This document shows positions 12,415 to 25,700 of a stretch of DNA of 64,000 nucleotides, piece after piece. Position 1 is the stretch's first letter. Every line of letters starts with the position of its first letter. Source of the stretch: Stictocephala bisonia (lineage: Eukaryota > Arthropoda > Insecta > Hemiptera > Membracidae). The notes under the pieces are model-generated. The model saw nothing but the letters and a program-made list of their open reading frames with translations. It was not told where the DNA came from and made no database searches. A program made the position numbers and the translations under genes. The DNA is taken from assembly GCA_035578905.1 (NCBI GenBank), contig JAQJVL010000103.1, forward strand, positions 868,001 through 932,000, given 5' to 3'.

Positions 12415-13650
12415 GTGAACACTCGATTAAATACTAACTATCTGCTGTACAAAATGCTCTAACAAATTACTTCAACTCTGCATTAAGCTTATAAATTCAT
12501 TATCGAAGACTAAATTTCTCTCTAGATTTTTCAGTAAGTTATCAACACTTGTACAATATACAATTTATCAACTGCTTTTATGATAGGCTGCCCAATAAGA
12601 TAACTCCTTCATTGAAATATTGACAACCCAACTGTGTACATTTAATCTGTTGTATTTAATAACGTTTTAACATGATTGAAACTTGAAAATCACAAAGCAT
12701 GGTGATCTTATCATCTTAACAATGAATGTGGTTTTTCCTGTTGCCACACTGACTTACAATAATCAATAACTAAATAATCTGATCAAGTGACGTCTTTGTT
12801 AAAATGTCCATCTTAATAGATTGCAATAGTATTAACTGTTTAAAATATCAAAATATATATTGTTTTTATTTATGTCATTAAATTTGAAACTGATTTGTGT
12901 GTTTTAAAACATAATCAGCATTCTATATATTGAGTGTTACCCTAGCTGGCTTGGTGCTATCCTTTTAACCTAATTTACAGTCCAGAACTTTATAATCTTT
13001 TATTTTAAATGTATGTAAAAATGCTAAATTGACGGCATTCTAATATATCACGATACTCAAGAACTGGAGTTTCGCACTAAAAGTCAATAAACAGTTTAGT
13101 GATATAGGTCTTGCACTCAATACTAATAAAAGCTTTTTTCTCAGCCATTAATCAAATTTCTTAGACATGTCTTGTCCTCTACAGAGTTGTAAGCGGATTT
13201 TGAAAAAGCTGTAGTCGTCACTAGTCACCACTAAGATCAAAGAACCAAAGTGGGTTATTGTACTTCAAAGATGTTCAAGAAAGTACAATTATCCGTCCAA
13301 ACATCTGGTTTTCAAAAGATTGAAAACAAAATTTTACTGAGAAGAATTTTGCAAGCCACAGAAATCATGAACAATAAAAATTATTTATCCTGTTAAAAGT
13401 TCATTAAATTATATGATCCAAACTCCCTGTTGATACCAGCAGTTAGGCAGGGCGAGGTTAAAGATGCAAGATGGAATCTTTTGCACAAAGTTTAAAAATC
13501 ACAGAAAAATTTCAGTCAGCTATTAAAAGAAGTAATATAATTTTTTGAAACCTGAATTAAGTTTTATCAACATGTTTAGAGCTGCAAAAAACTGAACGCA
13601 AAATCTGATCACAAGCTCCTAGAAACTATATTCATGAAGCAACCTCTTGA
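12415..13650. other. AT-rich DNA upstream of the receptor gene
   Basis: Nothing certain. The part after about 13150 may be the left portion of the Gypsy-like relic that becomes recognisable at 13670, but I could not align it to gag or protease. Confidence 0.35.
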
Positions 13651-13669
13651 ACTAAACAAATGTACATAT

Positions 13670-14745
13670 AGCGCTGCTACCATAACACCCAAAAGTACAT
13701 TGAGAACCTCCATCTCTATGGTTACTTTAGCAGACTATGACATGAATAAGTAAAGTTTAGTGAACCAATTCCCATGGCAAGGACAAACTAAATAGGTTGG
13801 ATGGCCAGATAAATTCAGTGTTGCTGATACTGAAATATTTGCCATGAACTGTTATTAAAAGGAACTTTACGATCATTCCTGAAAATATTGAACCAGAAAT
13901 TGTCAGAGAATAACAAAAGCCTCATAACGGCTATCAGAGGTCTCTTATTTTACCAGAGACGATGTTTATTTGCCAAACACAGAAGACCTTCAAAAATAAA
14001 TTTTCAATTTCTGAGTAAACAAAGTTTTTAGATACCCAATCTGCCAGTTTTTGGATTCCGATTTAGTATAACTTGGTAGAAAAAATTACCTTGTGATAAA
14101 AAACATTTTTTTCAAGATTTGTCAAAAATAAGATTGTGCGTAGTACAACTAGTTGAGCATTGGTTGACAAACTTAAAAAGTGGTTTGCAACTTATGGAAT
14201 ACTCAATGAATTAAAGACTAATAGTCCTTATATTCAGATCAACCAAATCCAAAATTTTTATTGTCTAGTAATTAAAAATGTAGTCATAGGATTTCCTCTC
14301 TGTTTGTACCCAAACCTGTAAAAATATGTGCAGGAAGCTAAAAATCTTATAACGAAATGTTAAAATGAAAACTCAAACAACTATTTTGCTTCACTGCACT
14401 ATTACATTACTTCCAGAGAAAATCTGGGATCACCTCTGCAGAAATTGATGGAAAAGAAAAGAGTCCTTATAAAAATCAATTGATCTTATATTGGTGGTTC
14501 AGAATATGTCAAAACGACTGAAAAACTATTTACAAAAGCTATTTGGTAACAAAGGGAAGAGAGAACTACCTTCATTTGAGACTGGAGATCGTGTTTTATT
14601 TCAGAATCAGAAGAAACTTTAGGAGCCAGCCATAGTCATACATGTTAGGCCAGAAACCCAGATCCTGTTATTCGACTACACAATCACTAAAATTTACTGG
14701 CAGAACTTGTCTTTCTAATTACCTGACAAAGGAATGTCAAAGCGA
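13670..14745 (+). pseudogene. Gypsy-like LTR-retrotransposon pol relic
   Basis: Fragments in shifting plus-strand frames follow the order of Gypsy integrase. Around 13880-14020 lies a zinc-binding-like N-terminal region (ITAIRGLLFYQRRCLF). Around 14100-14240 lies the catalytic core (RSTTS.ALVDKLKKWFATYG, then ILNELKTNSPY, where intact elements have the second catalytic Asp). Around 14550-14710 lies the C-terminal region (FETGDRVLFQNQKK, EPAIVIHVRP, ITKIYWQNL). Stops and frameshifts are frequent and no LTRs were found, so it is long dead. Confidence 0.6.
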
Positions 14746-15649
14746 CAAGATGACAAAGCGAATTTATACTATAAAATTATCGAATCAGCTGATATTTATT
14801 TGATTTTAAATCGTTTTATTTTTATATAAATCAGCAGCAACATGTTGAGTAATAACATAAAATAAATATTGTTACAATTTTTTGGTATAATTTAACTGTT
14901 TCTGTTGTTGCTAGTCTAATAAATGTTGCATGGGATCAGCTTATAACCTCTGGCTGTTACTTGCCGATGAATTATTAATTAATGACACTTTCTAATAAAT
15001 TGTCAAACTTGGTTTGTTATAAAGAGTACGATACTTTATACCAAATATTTTTAGAAGTCTTTAAAGCACAATCAGCTTAACATACTAACAACGGCTTTAG
15101 ACGGGAAAGTATTAAATACTAACTTTAAAAGTCTGTCATTCAATAATACAGACTGATGGCAACAAACAGATAAAGCTCGAAAGTAGAAGCTCTTGTGAAT
15201 CCAGGAAAAGAATCAGATGAAGAAAGTTATGGTTGAATGAAAACTTCTTTATTTACGAGGCAAAGTAAGGACGTAAAAAGTATTGAACTATAAAATCCTC
15301 TCTACCACCTCTTAATTATACAATACTAACACATCTTCAAATAAATCAATGAGTAACTTAAATAACAATACATAGAACACAAATTATGATAAAAAACATT
15401 TTCATTGAGAGTAATGTGAGATCTTATTATGTACTAAGCACACATTCACCATTACTGAATGCCACCTTCTGTTACTCCAGTACCATCCTTGACTTTTGTT
15501 CCAAAGCACGCCCTTCTAAAGTCATCTTGAAGATTGCTCCATATCGACAGGCAATAATGACGAATGACTTATTGTAGAATGTAGTATCACCCTGTATCTC
15601 TGTTTGTGATAAGCTGCTGAAAGACATACATACAAAAATATTGCACTCT

Positions 15650-15830
15650 CTTGATTCTAGTCTTCCAGTAGAGCCGGCTGGACTCCATCTAGACCAAAGT
15701 TGTAGTGACCAGGTTGAAGAGTGGGTTCTGAAATTAAGAGTGGGATTAAGAATAAGTTAGAAACTATAGTATTATTAGATCTCACAGCAGCTTATGACAC
15801 AGTGTACATAAAAATCTCAATGTCGCAATA
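15650..15830 (+). pseudogene. non-LTR reverse transcriptase fragment
   Basis: The plus-strand frame gives SCSDQVEEWVL and then, after a one-frame break, LLDLTAAYDTVY. The latter is the RT motif A (F-L-D-L-T-A-A-Y-D-T-V-W in intact Jockey-group elements) and carries the first catalytic Asp. The copy is only about 60 codons long and disrupted. Confidence 0.6.
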
Positions 15831-15839
15831 GTGTACCAT

Positions 15840-18060
15840 GCATACTGGCGGTCATTTTTACACTAACTACACTTCTGTTCTACTAAGTTTTTCATTTAAC
15901 GTACAGTATATCATATAGATAAGAACACCACCAACCAACTCGAAATTTTGCTTTTCGACAAGAGATAGTGGTCAAACAATATACTGGACTGCTTTTTATT
16001 CTGTACACTCACTGCAATTAAAATCAGTACATTTCTTTCTTCTTTACAAAGAACACTTGTGGCACTCTCCTCTTCATTTGATCTGTGTTGCCAAGCTTTT
16101 CTCGCTATCTTTGAACGAACATGAGGCACTTTTCTTTTCAAGGTGTTTGGGGAAAAAAGTGGTGGTTGAACCATAATGAATCAATCACTGAAAGCCTAAA
16201 ATCTTACAATTCCATCCTGTTTTTGACGACTTGATTGTTTCATTGAACAAATACTGAGAAGTTTTCATTATTATTTGAAGTAGTGACTCTAATCTTTTTG
16301 CTCCAACTTACATGGTTTTGTTCATGCTATGATCACCCCCTTTCATGAATCAATTGTATTTCATAATTTTCTCAAATTTAATTGTTTCTTCTTCATGACA
16401 ATTTTTTTTATCATGTTTTTTATATAAGTTACAAGGTTATATATTATACGTTACAAAGTAAGTTTCTTAATTTTGTCTCCAATTATTACGCCTGTATAGC
16501 TAGCCATCATTGCCCTGTTTTAAGCAAGCAGTTTTCACATCCTCAGGTGAGAATATTAGGATAGTCCGCATGTGCTCTGTACAATAGCTCCTGTAAACTG
16601 AAGCTAGGGAGGAAATGTTATATTAAGCAACAAATATCGGAGTGCGTAAAACTTAATGCCATTCTTGCGTTTTTTTTTTTTTCATTTCAAATATTGCCAA
16701 ATAAGTAAAATGATCCACTCCCTTGGATGGACCTTTTACGGCGCAAAATCATTCAGATTAAGACCCTATTAAAGATTTATACACTGCAACATCAACCTAA
16801 CCTTGTCAAAAAATATTGAAAAAGAGGTTTGAACATATTTTTTAATCATTAGTTTTGGTGTTAACACTAGCATAGGTGAATCATAGGTCTAAAACTATAC
16901 ACACATCTTTTCACCCAGCTATTTCAGAGCCTGGATTTGTGTTAGGTCCGCAAAGCATGTCAAATGCATATTCGTTTGCTGCTTCAAAAACGTGTTCTAA
17001 ACATTCTTTAACTAAAAGCATCATAAAAAATCTACTGGTTTTTCAGGTTAATATTCCCAATCAGATCAAATGTTCCCAGATGTGCATCTATTTCATACCT
17101 TAAGTAACGCTAGACTAAGACAAGCAGGTCCGCTTCTCCTGCACTGTCACTCATTCCAAGAAGTCTGTGCCTGACATTTATCCATCAGAAACAGTATAAA
17201 CTTGATTATTTTATCCTAGTTTTACTTTAAAAAACCCATGATAAAAAAATGTTGATAAACACAAAAACAATCAATATCATGTACTGAAACTACCAACAAT
17301 ATCATGAACAACTACACTATTTACTTTGTAATCCTATTAGACCACCACAGTTGTAAGCAAATTGACTAATATAAACTGTTACTGCAAATGAGAGAATCCT
17401 CTGATGATACACCAATGTATTGTTCACATTGCTATTATGTATTTAGGATCAATGTATTAATGTTAATTATGAAAAACAAAATCATTCTTTAAAATAATCT
17501 GATGCATATAATTTGGTAACCAGGACTATGCATTTCTTAGATGATTTAAACTCAGTTAGGCATAGAAATCATAAATAAATAGTCCTAGAAAACTTGAAGA
17601 ACAATTCTAAACGAGTTGAATTGATAGAAAATATTCCTGAGTTTTGACTGAGAACGCTAAAATTATAAGATAAGTGACTCTAGATTAATAATTTTTAGGA
17701 AAGTCAATAAATATTTCACACTGAACAATTTTAACCATACTTACTGTACAGCGAGTGTATCACCACCTGCAACAAGACTCACCCGAAGGATTAAATATTG
17801 TGATAAAAGGGTAGGAGTTATTCAAACATCAAATCTCAACCTTAAGGCTTTATTTTTTGAAAATGTTTCTAAAAAGTAGTTGTATTTTAACATCATGTGA
17901 AAAATAATTTTAAAATGACATAAGAATCAACTTTCCAAGCTATCTGAATTATATTCTTTTGAAGAATAACTATTTATGTGCATGTACATTTTCTTAATTT
18001 CAGGATAATAATTTAACTTTTATCATTTAGGTACGCCTGACAATTACTTGATTACAACCA
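15840..18060. other. AT-rich DNA, no gene recognised
   Basis: The open frames at 15911-16174 (minus, 87 aa) and 16876-17103 (plus, 75 aa) were read and match nothing I know. A poly-T tract lies at about 16671-16682. Confidence 0.35.
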
Positions 18061-18064
18061 AAAT

Positions 18065-18361
18065 TTTAGGAGGGATAAAGTGTGAACAGATTTACTTAAG
18101 AAGACAAGTCCACTAACCTCTTGCAGTAGAGAGAACACAAAGTGAAATTACGTAACACAAATTTTCAATGCCATTAGCATGTTATTCAGGCGAGTAGAGA
18201 CTGACTTAGCTTCCACTCTCTCTCTCTCTCTCTTAATCACCTAAGAAAAGTGCTAGTGGCACTGAAAATTTGCGTCATGTGATTTCACTTTGTGTATTCT
18301 CTACTGCAAGATGTTAGATGTCTTCTTGGGTAATTTTGCTGATACATTATGCCTCCTAATA
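18065..18361. mobile_element. fold-back MITE with CT-repeat loop
   Basis: Nearly the whole 297 bp is one imperfect hairpin. The left arm (18065-18180: TTAGGAGG, AAGAAGACA, CTTGCAGTAGAGA, ACACAAAGTGAAAT, CAAATTTTCA) is mirrored by the right arm (18250-18361). The loop contains a (CT)n tract near 18217-18232. Target duplications were not identified. Confidence 0.65.
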
Positions 18362-18948
18362 AACTAATTCCTGGCCTAGCGCTGATTTAGTTCTTGGCCT
18401 AGCACAATTAAGAAAGATTACAATAAAAAAAACCAACAAATTTAAAATTATAAAGAAACAGCTAAAATTTAAAGCTAAACTAAATATAATACAGTTTTTG
18501 CTAGTCTTCATTTACTAAAATATTAGGTTTAGTTGTAGCCCAAAACTATCTCCTCACCTGAACATTTTTGGAGTATTTGTGCCTTTAAAATAAGACAATG
18601 AAACTATGTCTTCCCAGATATACATTCATCTTTGCCGATGCACAATATTTCCTGTTATACGAATAATATACACAAAAATGAACTCTCAAAGAGTATATTT
18701 GTTATAGATTACTCATTGTTGTTTAGTTTTGTATTCAATAAAGTAGTCACTTTACCACAAATTGACATGGATTTCACAATATAGGTCTATTTCCAATCCT
18801 AGTGTAGCTACTAGATAGTGTAGTTTATTAAATAGATAACTATCTATGAAGAGTTTTAAGTGTTTCCAAAATATAACAATAAGAATATTCAACTCCTGAA
18901 AAATATATATGCATGTATTTCTTCTTTGAGTTCTTTATTGGAAAATGT
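18362..18948. other. AT-rich DNA, no gene seen
   Basis: Contains two copies of a short motif TTCCTGGCCTAGCGC / TTCTTGGCCTAGCAC at about 18367 and 18391, also seen at 11187. Otherwise nothing is recognised. Confidence 0.4.
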
Positions 18949-19022
18949 AACTAATTTAAGAAATTCTCAAACATTCCAATAAAATATTTTATTGGAATGT
19001 TTGAGAATTTCTTAAATTAGTT
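18949..19022. repeat. 74-bp perfect palindrome without spacer
   Basis: The arm AACTAATTTAAGAAATTCTC followed by AAACATTCCAATAAAAT (18949-18985) is exactly mirrored by 18986-19022 with no central spacer and no mismatch. A short direct repeat (TATATATGCATG) lies outside each arm, near 18905 and 19023. Confidence 0.95.
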
Positions 19023-19636
19023 ATATATGCATGATTTATGAATTAAGTTCAAATAAGTAATTCCAAAAGTATATGAAAATGTTGCAAGAGTTAATCAATA
19101 GTGATTTTATATTTACTTGCTTGTTATTCATTTTGCCAATTTAAATTTAGTTTCTTGATTAAAACTGACTTAAGTTTTTTAGTAAATTCAATGTTTCCTC
19201 CTCAAAATAGGTTACAGATACGGATTCTTCTTTTGCTGTAGGCATAGGCATATGTCTACATTTAGAAAACTGATGAAATTTATAGTTTATGTACTCATAT
19301 TATATTTTCAACGATTGCCAGTTATACGGTTTAGATTTTGTTAAGAATCATGTACATGCACAATAATTATTCTAATTGGAATATTATTTACAGAAATATA
19401 AATTTTAAGTACAAATTAATTTCCTTATATGTAAATAGAATATAAATTATATTAGGCCTGTTGTTTTAATATCTGCTTCTTATGAACTTAACATATGATA
19501 CACATAATGCATACAAACTAAATCTATTTACAAATATTTATGTACTATTCATACAAAACAAAATATTTTCAGCAATTAAATAAAATAAACTGGTAGAAAA
19601 GAAATACGTAGCCATCAGCTGTGACTACCAAAACAC

Positions 19637-19731
19637 TTAATGACCATTAACTTGCATCGCATTGTCGTCCTCATCTTCTTCTTCCTCTTCTTCACCAACA
19701 TCCATCTTGGTGGAAATTTGGGAAATATTTC
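19637..19731 (-). CDS. SNRPA1: U2A' exon 6 (acidic tail, stop)
   Basis: The exon encodes GNISQISTKMDVG followed by a run of Glu/Asp and NAMQVNGH, then TAA at 19639-19637. The acceptor is a tandem TAG-TAG: use of the proximal site (exon from 19734) adds one Val codon and stays in frame. Confidence 0.85.
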
Positions 19732-22700
19732 CTACTAAAACCACAATGAATGATTAGAATAATGTACTATTAATAGTAAAATAAGTAATAACCAAAGCAA
19801 ATTACATATAGGTTTAAAAACACATAGTATGTTTCTTTGAACAAAATTGGCTAAAAACAATAAAATATCTTCTAAATTTTCTCAACAGAGTTGAGTTGAA
19901 AGTATTCCATGCTTCACAATATATTCTGATAATTGCTTTAGTATTGAGACGAGTGGGTGTGCTTGGTGGGTGGGAAGGAACTTCAAGCATATTGAATGCT
20001 GAGGGGAGGGTTATTAAGAGTCGTGTGGGCTAAAGAATACTCCTCATTGTGTATGGGTGAGTGGTGGGTCAATATTACCATGCTTATATAAGTGGGAGGA
20101 TGGGATTTACATTAAGATCATCGGCGTACTTGTATGAATAGGTTAGAGGGTTATCACTTTCGTAAGTGTATGAGTAAGTAGAAGAGAGCGTTATGATGGT
20201 AGGTTGCCACAGTGTTGACAACAGTGAATCCTACCATTTTAACAGCAATGGATCTGACTGCCGATCATTGGCCAGGTGAATTCCCAAGTAGCCAAGGACA
20301 AGCTCATCACTACTAAAGCAGTTAGACTAGTTATTTCTTTTAGCAATAATTCAATAACTACAAAATTACAGGTATCATATCTTTTCTGTCAACATAATCA
20401 TAAAATATTGGAGTTTAACAGAAATAAATTTGTTTCTTAGAATTGAAATTGGTTTCTATTATTGAAATTTATTCTTAGTATTGTCTTAGTTAGACTTAAG
20501 GAAAGAATAACAATTTTTTTGGAAAGAAATCTAATTAGGTTTCAAATTTATGAGCATTGAGAAGATATAAAAACTAATTTTATTAAAAGAGTGAATTAGT
20601 GTGGTAATAAATTCAGAAGAAAACGTAAATAAATTAAAGTAGTTAAAAGAACAGTAGAGACTATTTCAATCTTATCCGAAAAGGATGTCTGTTATAATAT
20701 TATATTTTTGTCAGTTTTTTAGAAAACGTCCCTGACAATTATTCTGATGCCTCAATTTCATACTAGATTAATACTTTAAAGCCAAAATATCATGAATAAC
20801 TTTAACAAATGAGATTCACCTCCCAGTTGTTTAACAACATTTACTGCCAGCATCAACTGAAATAAACCAGAGAATATAAAAGTACAAATATTAGTGAATT
20901 AATACCTTTTCCTGGAATCTGTCCTGTTTGTAGTAACCTGTTAAGCCTTTCAACTTCCTCTAATGATGATGCATTTGAAATTGCTTCCCGTATTTTCCAT
21001 AACTCTTCAGCTGAAGGGCCTGAAAAAATAAATTTTAAATTTATTATTTCACTGTCAATATAAACATTACAGTGCTATTGCAAGTCTTTTATGAAGGAGG
21101 AAGCAAGTCACTGGACCTGGTGCCATGGGCGTCCATCAATATGGGCTAGGGGGGAGGCTCAATAAAAACCCACTTTAACCACATTTTTGCGGATTGTGCA
21201 GTAAAAACATAAAAGTTCAGCCAAGGAACAAGCGTTGAGCAAGAATGACCCGCTTACATGTTACATATTACACTATAATTATAGTACAGCAGGATTTACA
21301 ATAATTTTTAATTTAGTTGAACTATTGTCATTGTGTACACTACAGTTTCTAATTACATTCCAATTACAATTATTGTCATTAAAGACATTTTGAAATAACT
21401 TGTTTTAAAACCTTATTATGTAGATAAAACGTTTTTTGTCCTTCGCTTTATTTTACTATACTTATTTTTTACTGAATTAATTAATATAGACAAAATTCTA
21501 ATAGTGTTTAAAACATTATGCCCGATGGACATAATAGTTCCAAGTTCTCTACAAACTCCAGTAGAGAATATCTAGGCGCACAGCACAGAATGCCACAACC
21601 CTTGTGATTACTCGTTACATCACGCTATATTATTAATTCTTGTTTTCAAATTTTAAAAATGATGCAAACAAACAATAGACCTACCTCCTAAATTTACAAA
21701 GCAAATGTAGGTGAAAAAATGTGTAAAATCAACCATTTTGTACCTAAATTTTAAACATTTTCCAGACCTCCCTTTATACTGGAGGGTATTCCATACACCC
21801 AGACCCCCCCGACTCCCCTTACAGAAAAGTTAGATGACTGCCCATGACTTTTCAGCCTGGTGCAGAACCCTATTAGTTTCACTACTTCTGTCTTACTAAT
21901 CTAACATGTGTAGATAATTAGTATTTAACACGTTCAGTGCGGGTGGACCGTATACGATCCACCGCCGGCCGGGCGCTGGAAGCGCGTGGACCGGGCCCAT
22001 ACCACTCTACACTGTTGTTGCTATGCAGTCAGTGTGAGCTCAGCTCTTGCGCGAGGTAGACCTTACGTCGGCCGCTATACGAATGTGAACCGTTCTATAT
22101 TTTTGCGTTTTCCGTTTTTATCTATCGTTTTTTCGAGCGGAGTTTTACAATTATTGATGTAATTCAGTGATTTCTTCATGTAAATAAGTTTGTTCTTTAT
22201 GTAAATAAGTGAGTTTAGTGTAGTATTTAGTGTAATTTTTATTGTTGAAACATGGCTGACAACACTGTTGATGACCTTGACTTGAGTGACGACATTATTA
22301 CAAGTGAAGATTCCGTCACCGAAAGTGACGAAAGTGATGATTATGATGAAGTTTTGAACCTTATTTGGTGTAACAACACAGCTGGACTCAAAAAAATTAA
22401 CTTTTTGAAGGACAATAAGCTATTGGTGGCCATACCTGGTGATGGCTCACCTATTGATTGGTTTTCCAGCATCCCAAGGGGCTGATGGACCGTATCCAGA
22501 CCACAATTTATGACGTCATAAACAACTTTTTCCCATGCTACAACCAACTTCGTTTTGCTGTTTTTGGGCTGTCTATACCTTATGAAAAGTAACATTAAAT
22601 TTTATAGTACTCAGTTTCCCGGGTCGGTTAGAGTGTTTTTACTATAGCACTGAACGTGTTAACCATTTTTCAATAAACTATTGACTGATATAAGGTACAA

Positions 22701-25700
22701 AGGGACAATTAGCCTTATTTTGTGACATAAGATTACATTATTCTAATTTACACTTCCTCAAAACTTGTAGATGTGAGATAAATTCTTATTCAAAATTGCA
22801 AATTGGTTAAAAACTTAAAAAACTAATCCAGAGTCAATAATTTGAACATAAAATAAGCACAAGAAATTTTGAAAACAGTAACAATTTATGTAATCTAAGT
22901 AATAACAAATCTGATTGCATAAAAAAAATTAGTTACTTGTTATCATTTATTGAAGAAACCATACACAACATTTTGACTTGGTACTATCGTTGATTTAATA
23001 AACAAATATATTTCCCATCCAATGTTAGATTTTGAGCCTCAAATTATCAGCTGTTTTAGTGTTCTACTGTAGAGCGCTTGTGCAGTCACATGTAATGCAA
23101 TAGTGGTGTGGGCCTCACTAACTAACCAAATTACAGGCTCAAATATTCTTATTAGATGGAATATCTATTGTATGTGTATATAATCAAGGGTACTTCCCAA
23201 TTCTTATTAAAGTAATTAAAACCTATAACGAAAAATCCGTCATTTTGACGAACAACGATTTTTAATTTCTAATATTGACTACACGGTTTGACCTTGGCAA
23301 CTGCCAGTCACAATACCTTCCTACACCGCTGTTGTTCACCCACCACGCCTATTTTCGATTAGTTCCGCTCTCACCGTTTACAGAACTAAAAGTTTTTGTT
23401 TTATCCATGTGGTCAAAAATACCTTGTGTTTTGATTACCGTTGATGCGTTGTCGGTCAGAAATGCTGTATGTTTCAGTTTACATTGTAAAGTTTATTTTC
23501 TGTACTTAGTATAAATATAGTTTGTGACCTTATTTTTTATTTTTGCTGTAAATTATAATTTTGCCTGTATAGTAGGTAGTTTTATATAATATATTTCCTT
23601 ACCTAATACAAATGTTACAACATTAACTTTATCTGTATATCTAACTTGCCATTATGTATTTTTTTCATGTTTCACATTGATGTAAATTTAGTTTGAAATA
23701 TATTTGATCATAAATTAATTTGTTGTCAGTTATTTCCCTTAAAGAAATAAAAGAACTGTAAAACATGGACAAAAACGCCTAAAAATTTAAAATCTGTCAA
23801 AATGACCTTAAATGTTTCCGTTAACGTTAAGAAAAAGGTGTATCGTTATAGGTGTTAATCTAAAGTAACATAGATGAGCCATTGTTCTTGACAGTTCTGA
23901 TCTGTTACGTTCTTGTAATATTAAAATATCTATTCTTCTAATGTTATTTTCAATTGTATAGCTGACATGGTTTCAAATTCAAATTTGTATCTGTAATATA
24001 AATGAGATTCATCCAGCTTTTTTGATTGGAACATATTTATTTTAAATTCATTACTTGAATATAGATTTTAGTTTTTTTTATTAGACCTTAAAAATGCTAG
24101 TTGACATTGGCCTGAGCTTGTACTTTATTCAACGAGTGAAGTACCGAACGTTAGCTCAAAAGGTGATTTGAACCTTGCAGCTTGCCTTTCACAGTTTGAA
24201 GCCTTAGTCACTGCACCAGCAATTATATACAGTCAAAACAAGAAACTTCAAGAAATTATGCCAAACATCAATCTTTTGTTGTCTACTCTGGTAATTAAAA
24301 AAGGTTACTAAAATACAAAAATAAATTAATAAAATAAACATTTAGTTCATTACATCAAAATATACAAAGGACAATTTCTTTATACCTGTAGGCTTTTTGG
24401 GCTCTGGTAGATTTGCCCCAGGAACAAAGGTTTTCGCTTTCTTTGCAATTTCTCTTTGTATTTCTCTTCCACGCTTACTTTTGAACAAAGCAACTGCTTC
24501 TTCTCTTTCCTATGACAAGAATAAATTAACTATGTTTTAAAACAAATTTTGTAAAGTAGAAAACGAATGAAACTAAAAACAAAAAAATCGAAACATATTT
24601 TTTTTTAAGCGTACTATGTATAAACACACCATTCCTCAGTTTCAATCTTCAATATAATCATTTACTTACAAGCCAGACAAAATTAATTAATTTGTTTAAA
24701 GAACACTAAATAATGACAATTCCCGAAAGATGTCAAATACTCAGATATTTTTATTTCCAAATTAGTCATTTTTATCAAATTTTATATTTGTAATGCACAT
24801 AAAAAAATAACTCAAAGAATCCAGAATAAAATTAATTATATATTTAATCTTAACTAGGTGTAATAATATATTACTCAAGTAAAAAGTTAAACATATAAAA
24901 CTTTTACTTATGTATTATGGCAACAACTACCCTTACACACGACATTCATCACTCATCTACCCACTCATACACATGCATCATCGATGACCCACTCAGACAT
25001 ATAATGTTGGTTAGGTTAAACTGAGTATTCACTATAAATGCACACACAGTATGAAAATGTATTTGCACGAAGCGAAGATAGGACTGACATGTCCTAATTT
25101 ACATTTATCCTCACACAATCAACTTAACTGAACAACGGGTGAGACAGAGGATGAAGTATATGGTAACTCATCAAGAACTGAATCCAGATCTGAAGCTTGG
25201 TAAGAAAGTCCCTGTTTTCCTTAGCTACAACTAAACCAATCAGGAACTTATTCCAGATCTAGAGTTTGGCAAAAAAGTCCTTTTCTTCCTTAGCTACAAC
25301 CACTACAATCAGGAACTTACTCCAGATCTGGAGTTAGGCAAGAAAATCTCTTACTTCTCTAGCTACAACTACTCTAATGAGTTAAAAAGCAAAACAGCAG
25401 GTGTTTTCAGACATGTTTAACCCATTCCCCTACTTTGACGGAACCATTCCGCGCCGCCGATAAGGGGCCCAGCTATACAATGACGGAACAGTTCCGCGAC
25501 TGTAATAGTACGTTTGTTACGTAACAGGTAGCAGCACTAATCAGTCTGTTTCGTTCCTATGGTTTCGTACTGAGTTTATCTTGTTGTTTCTTTTATTTTA
25601 TGGGCTGTGGAGAACGTTAGAAGTCAGCTGTTAGTGACGTCACCTGTCAGTGTGCCAAGCCAAGCCAGTGTAGTTGTTTGTAAACAACCATGGCTGATCG

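Noticed and set aside
15911..16174. 87-aa minus-strand frame as a gene
   Set aside because: Composition is unremarkable, nothing is recognisable, and there are no splice or regulatory hints.
22252..22485. Small acidic cellular protein
   Set aside because: It sits inside a TTAA-flanked element with perfect TIRs and resembles the transposase N-terminus.
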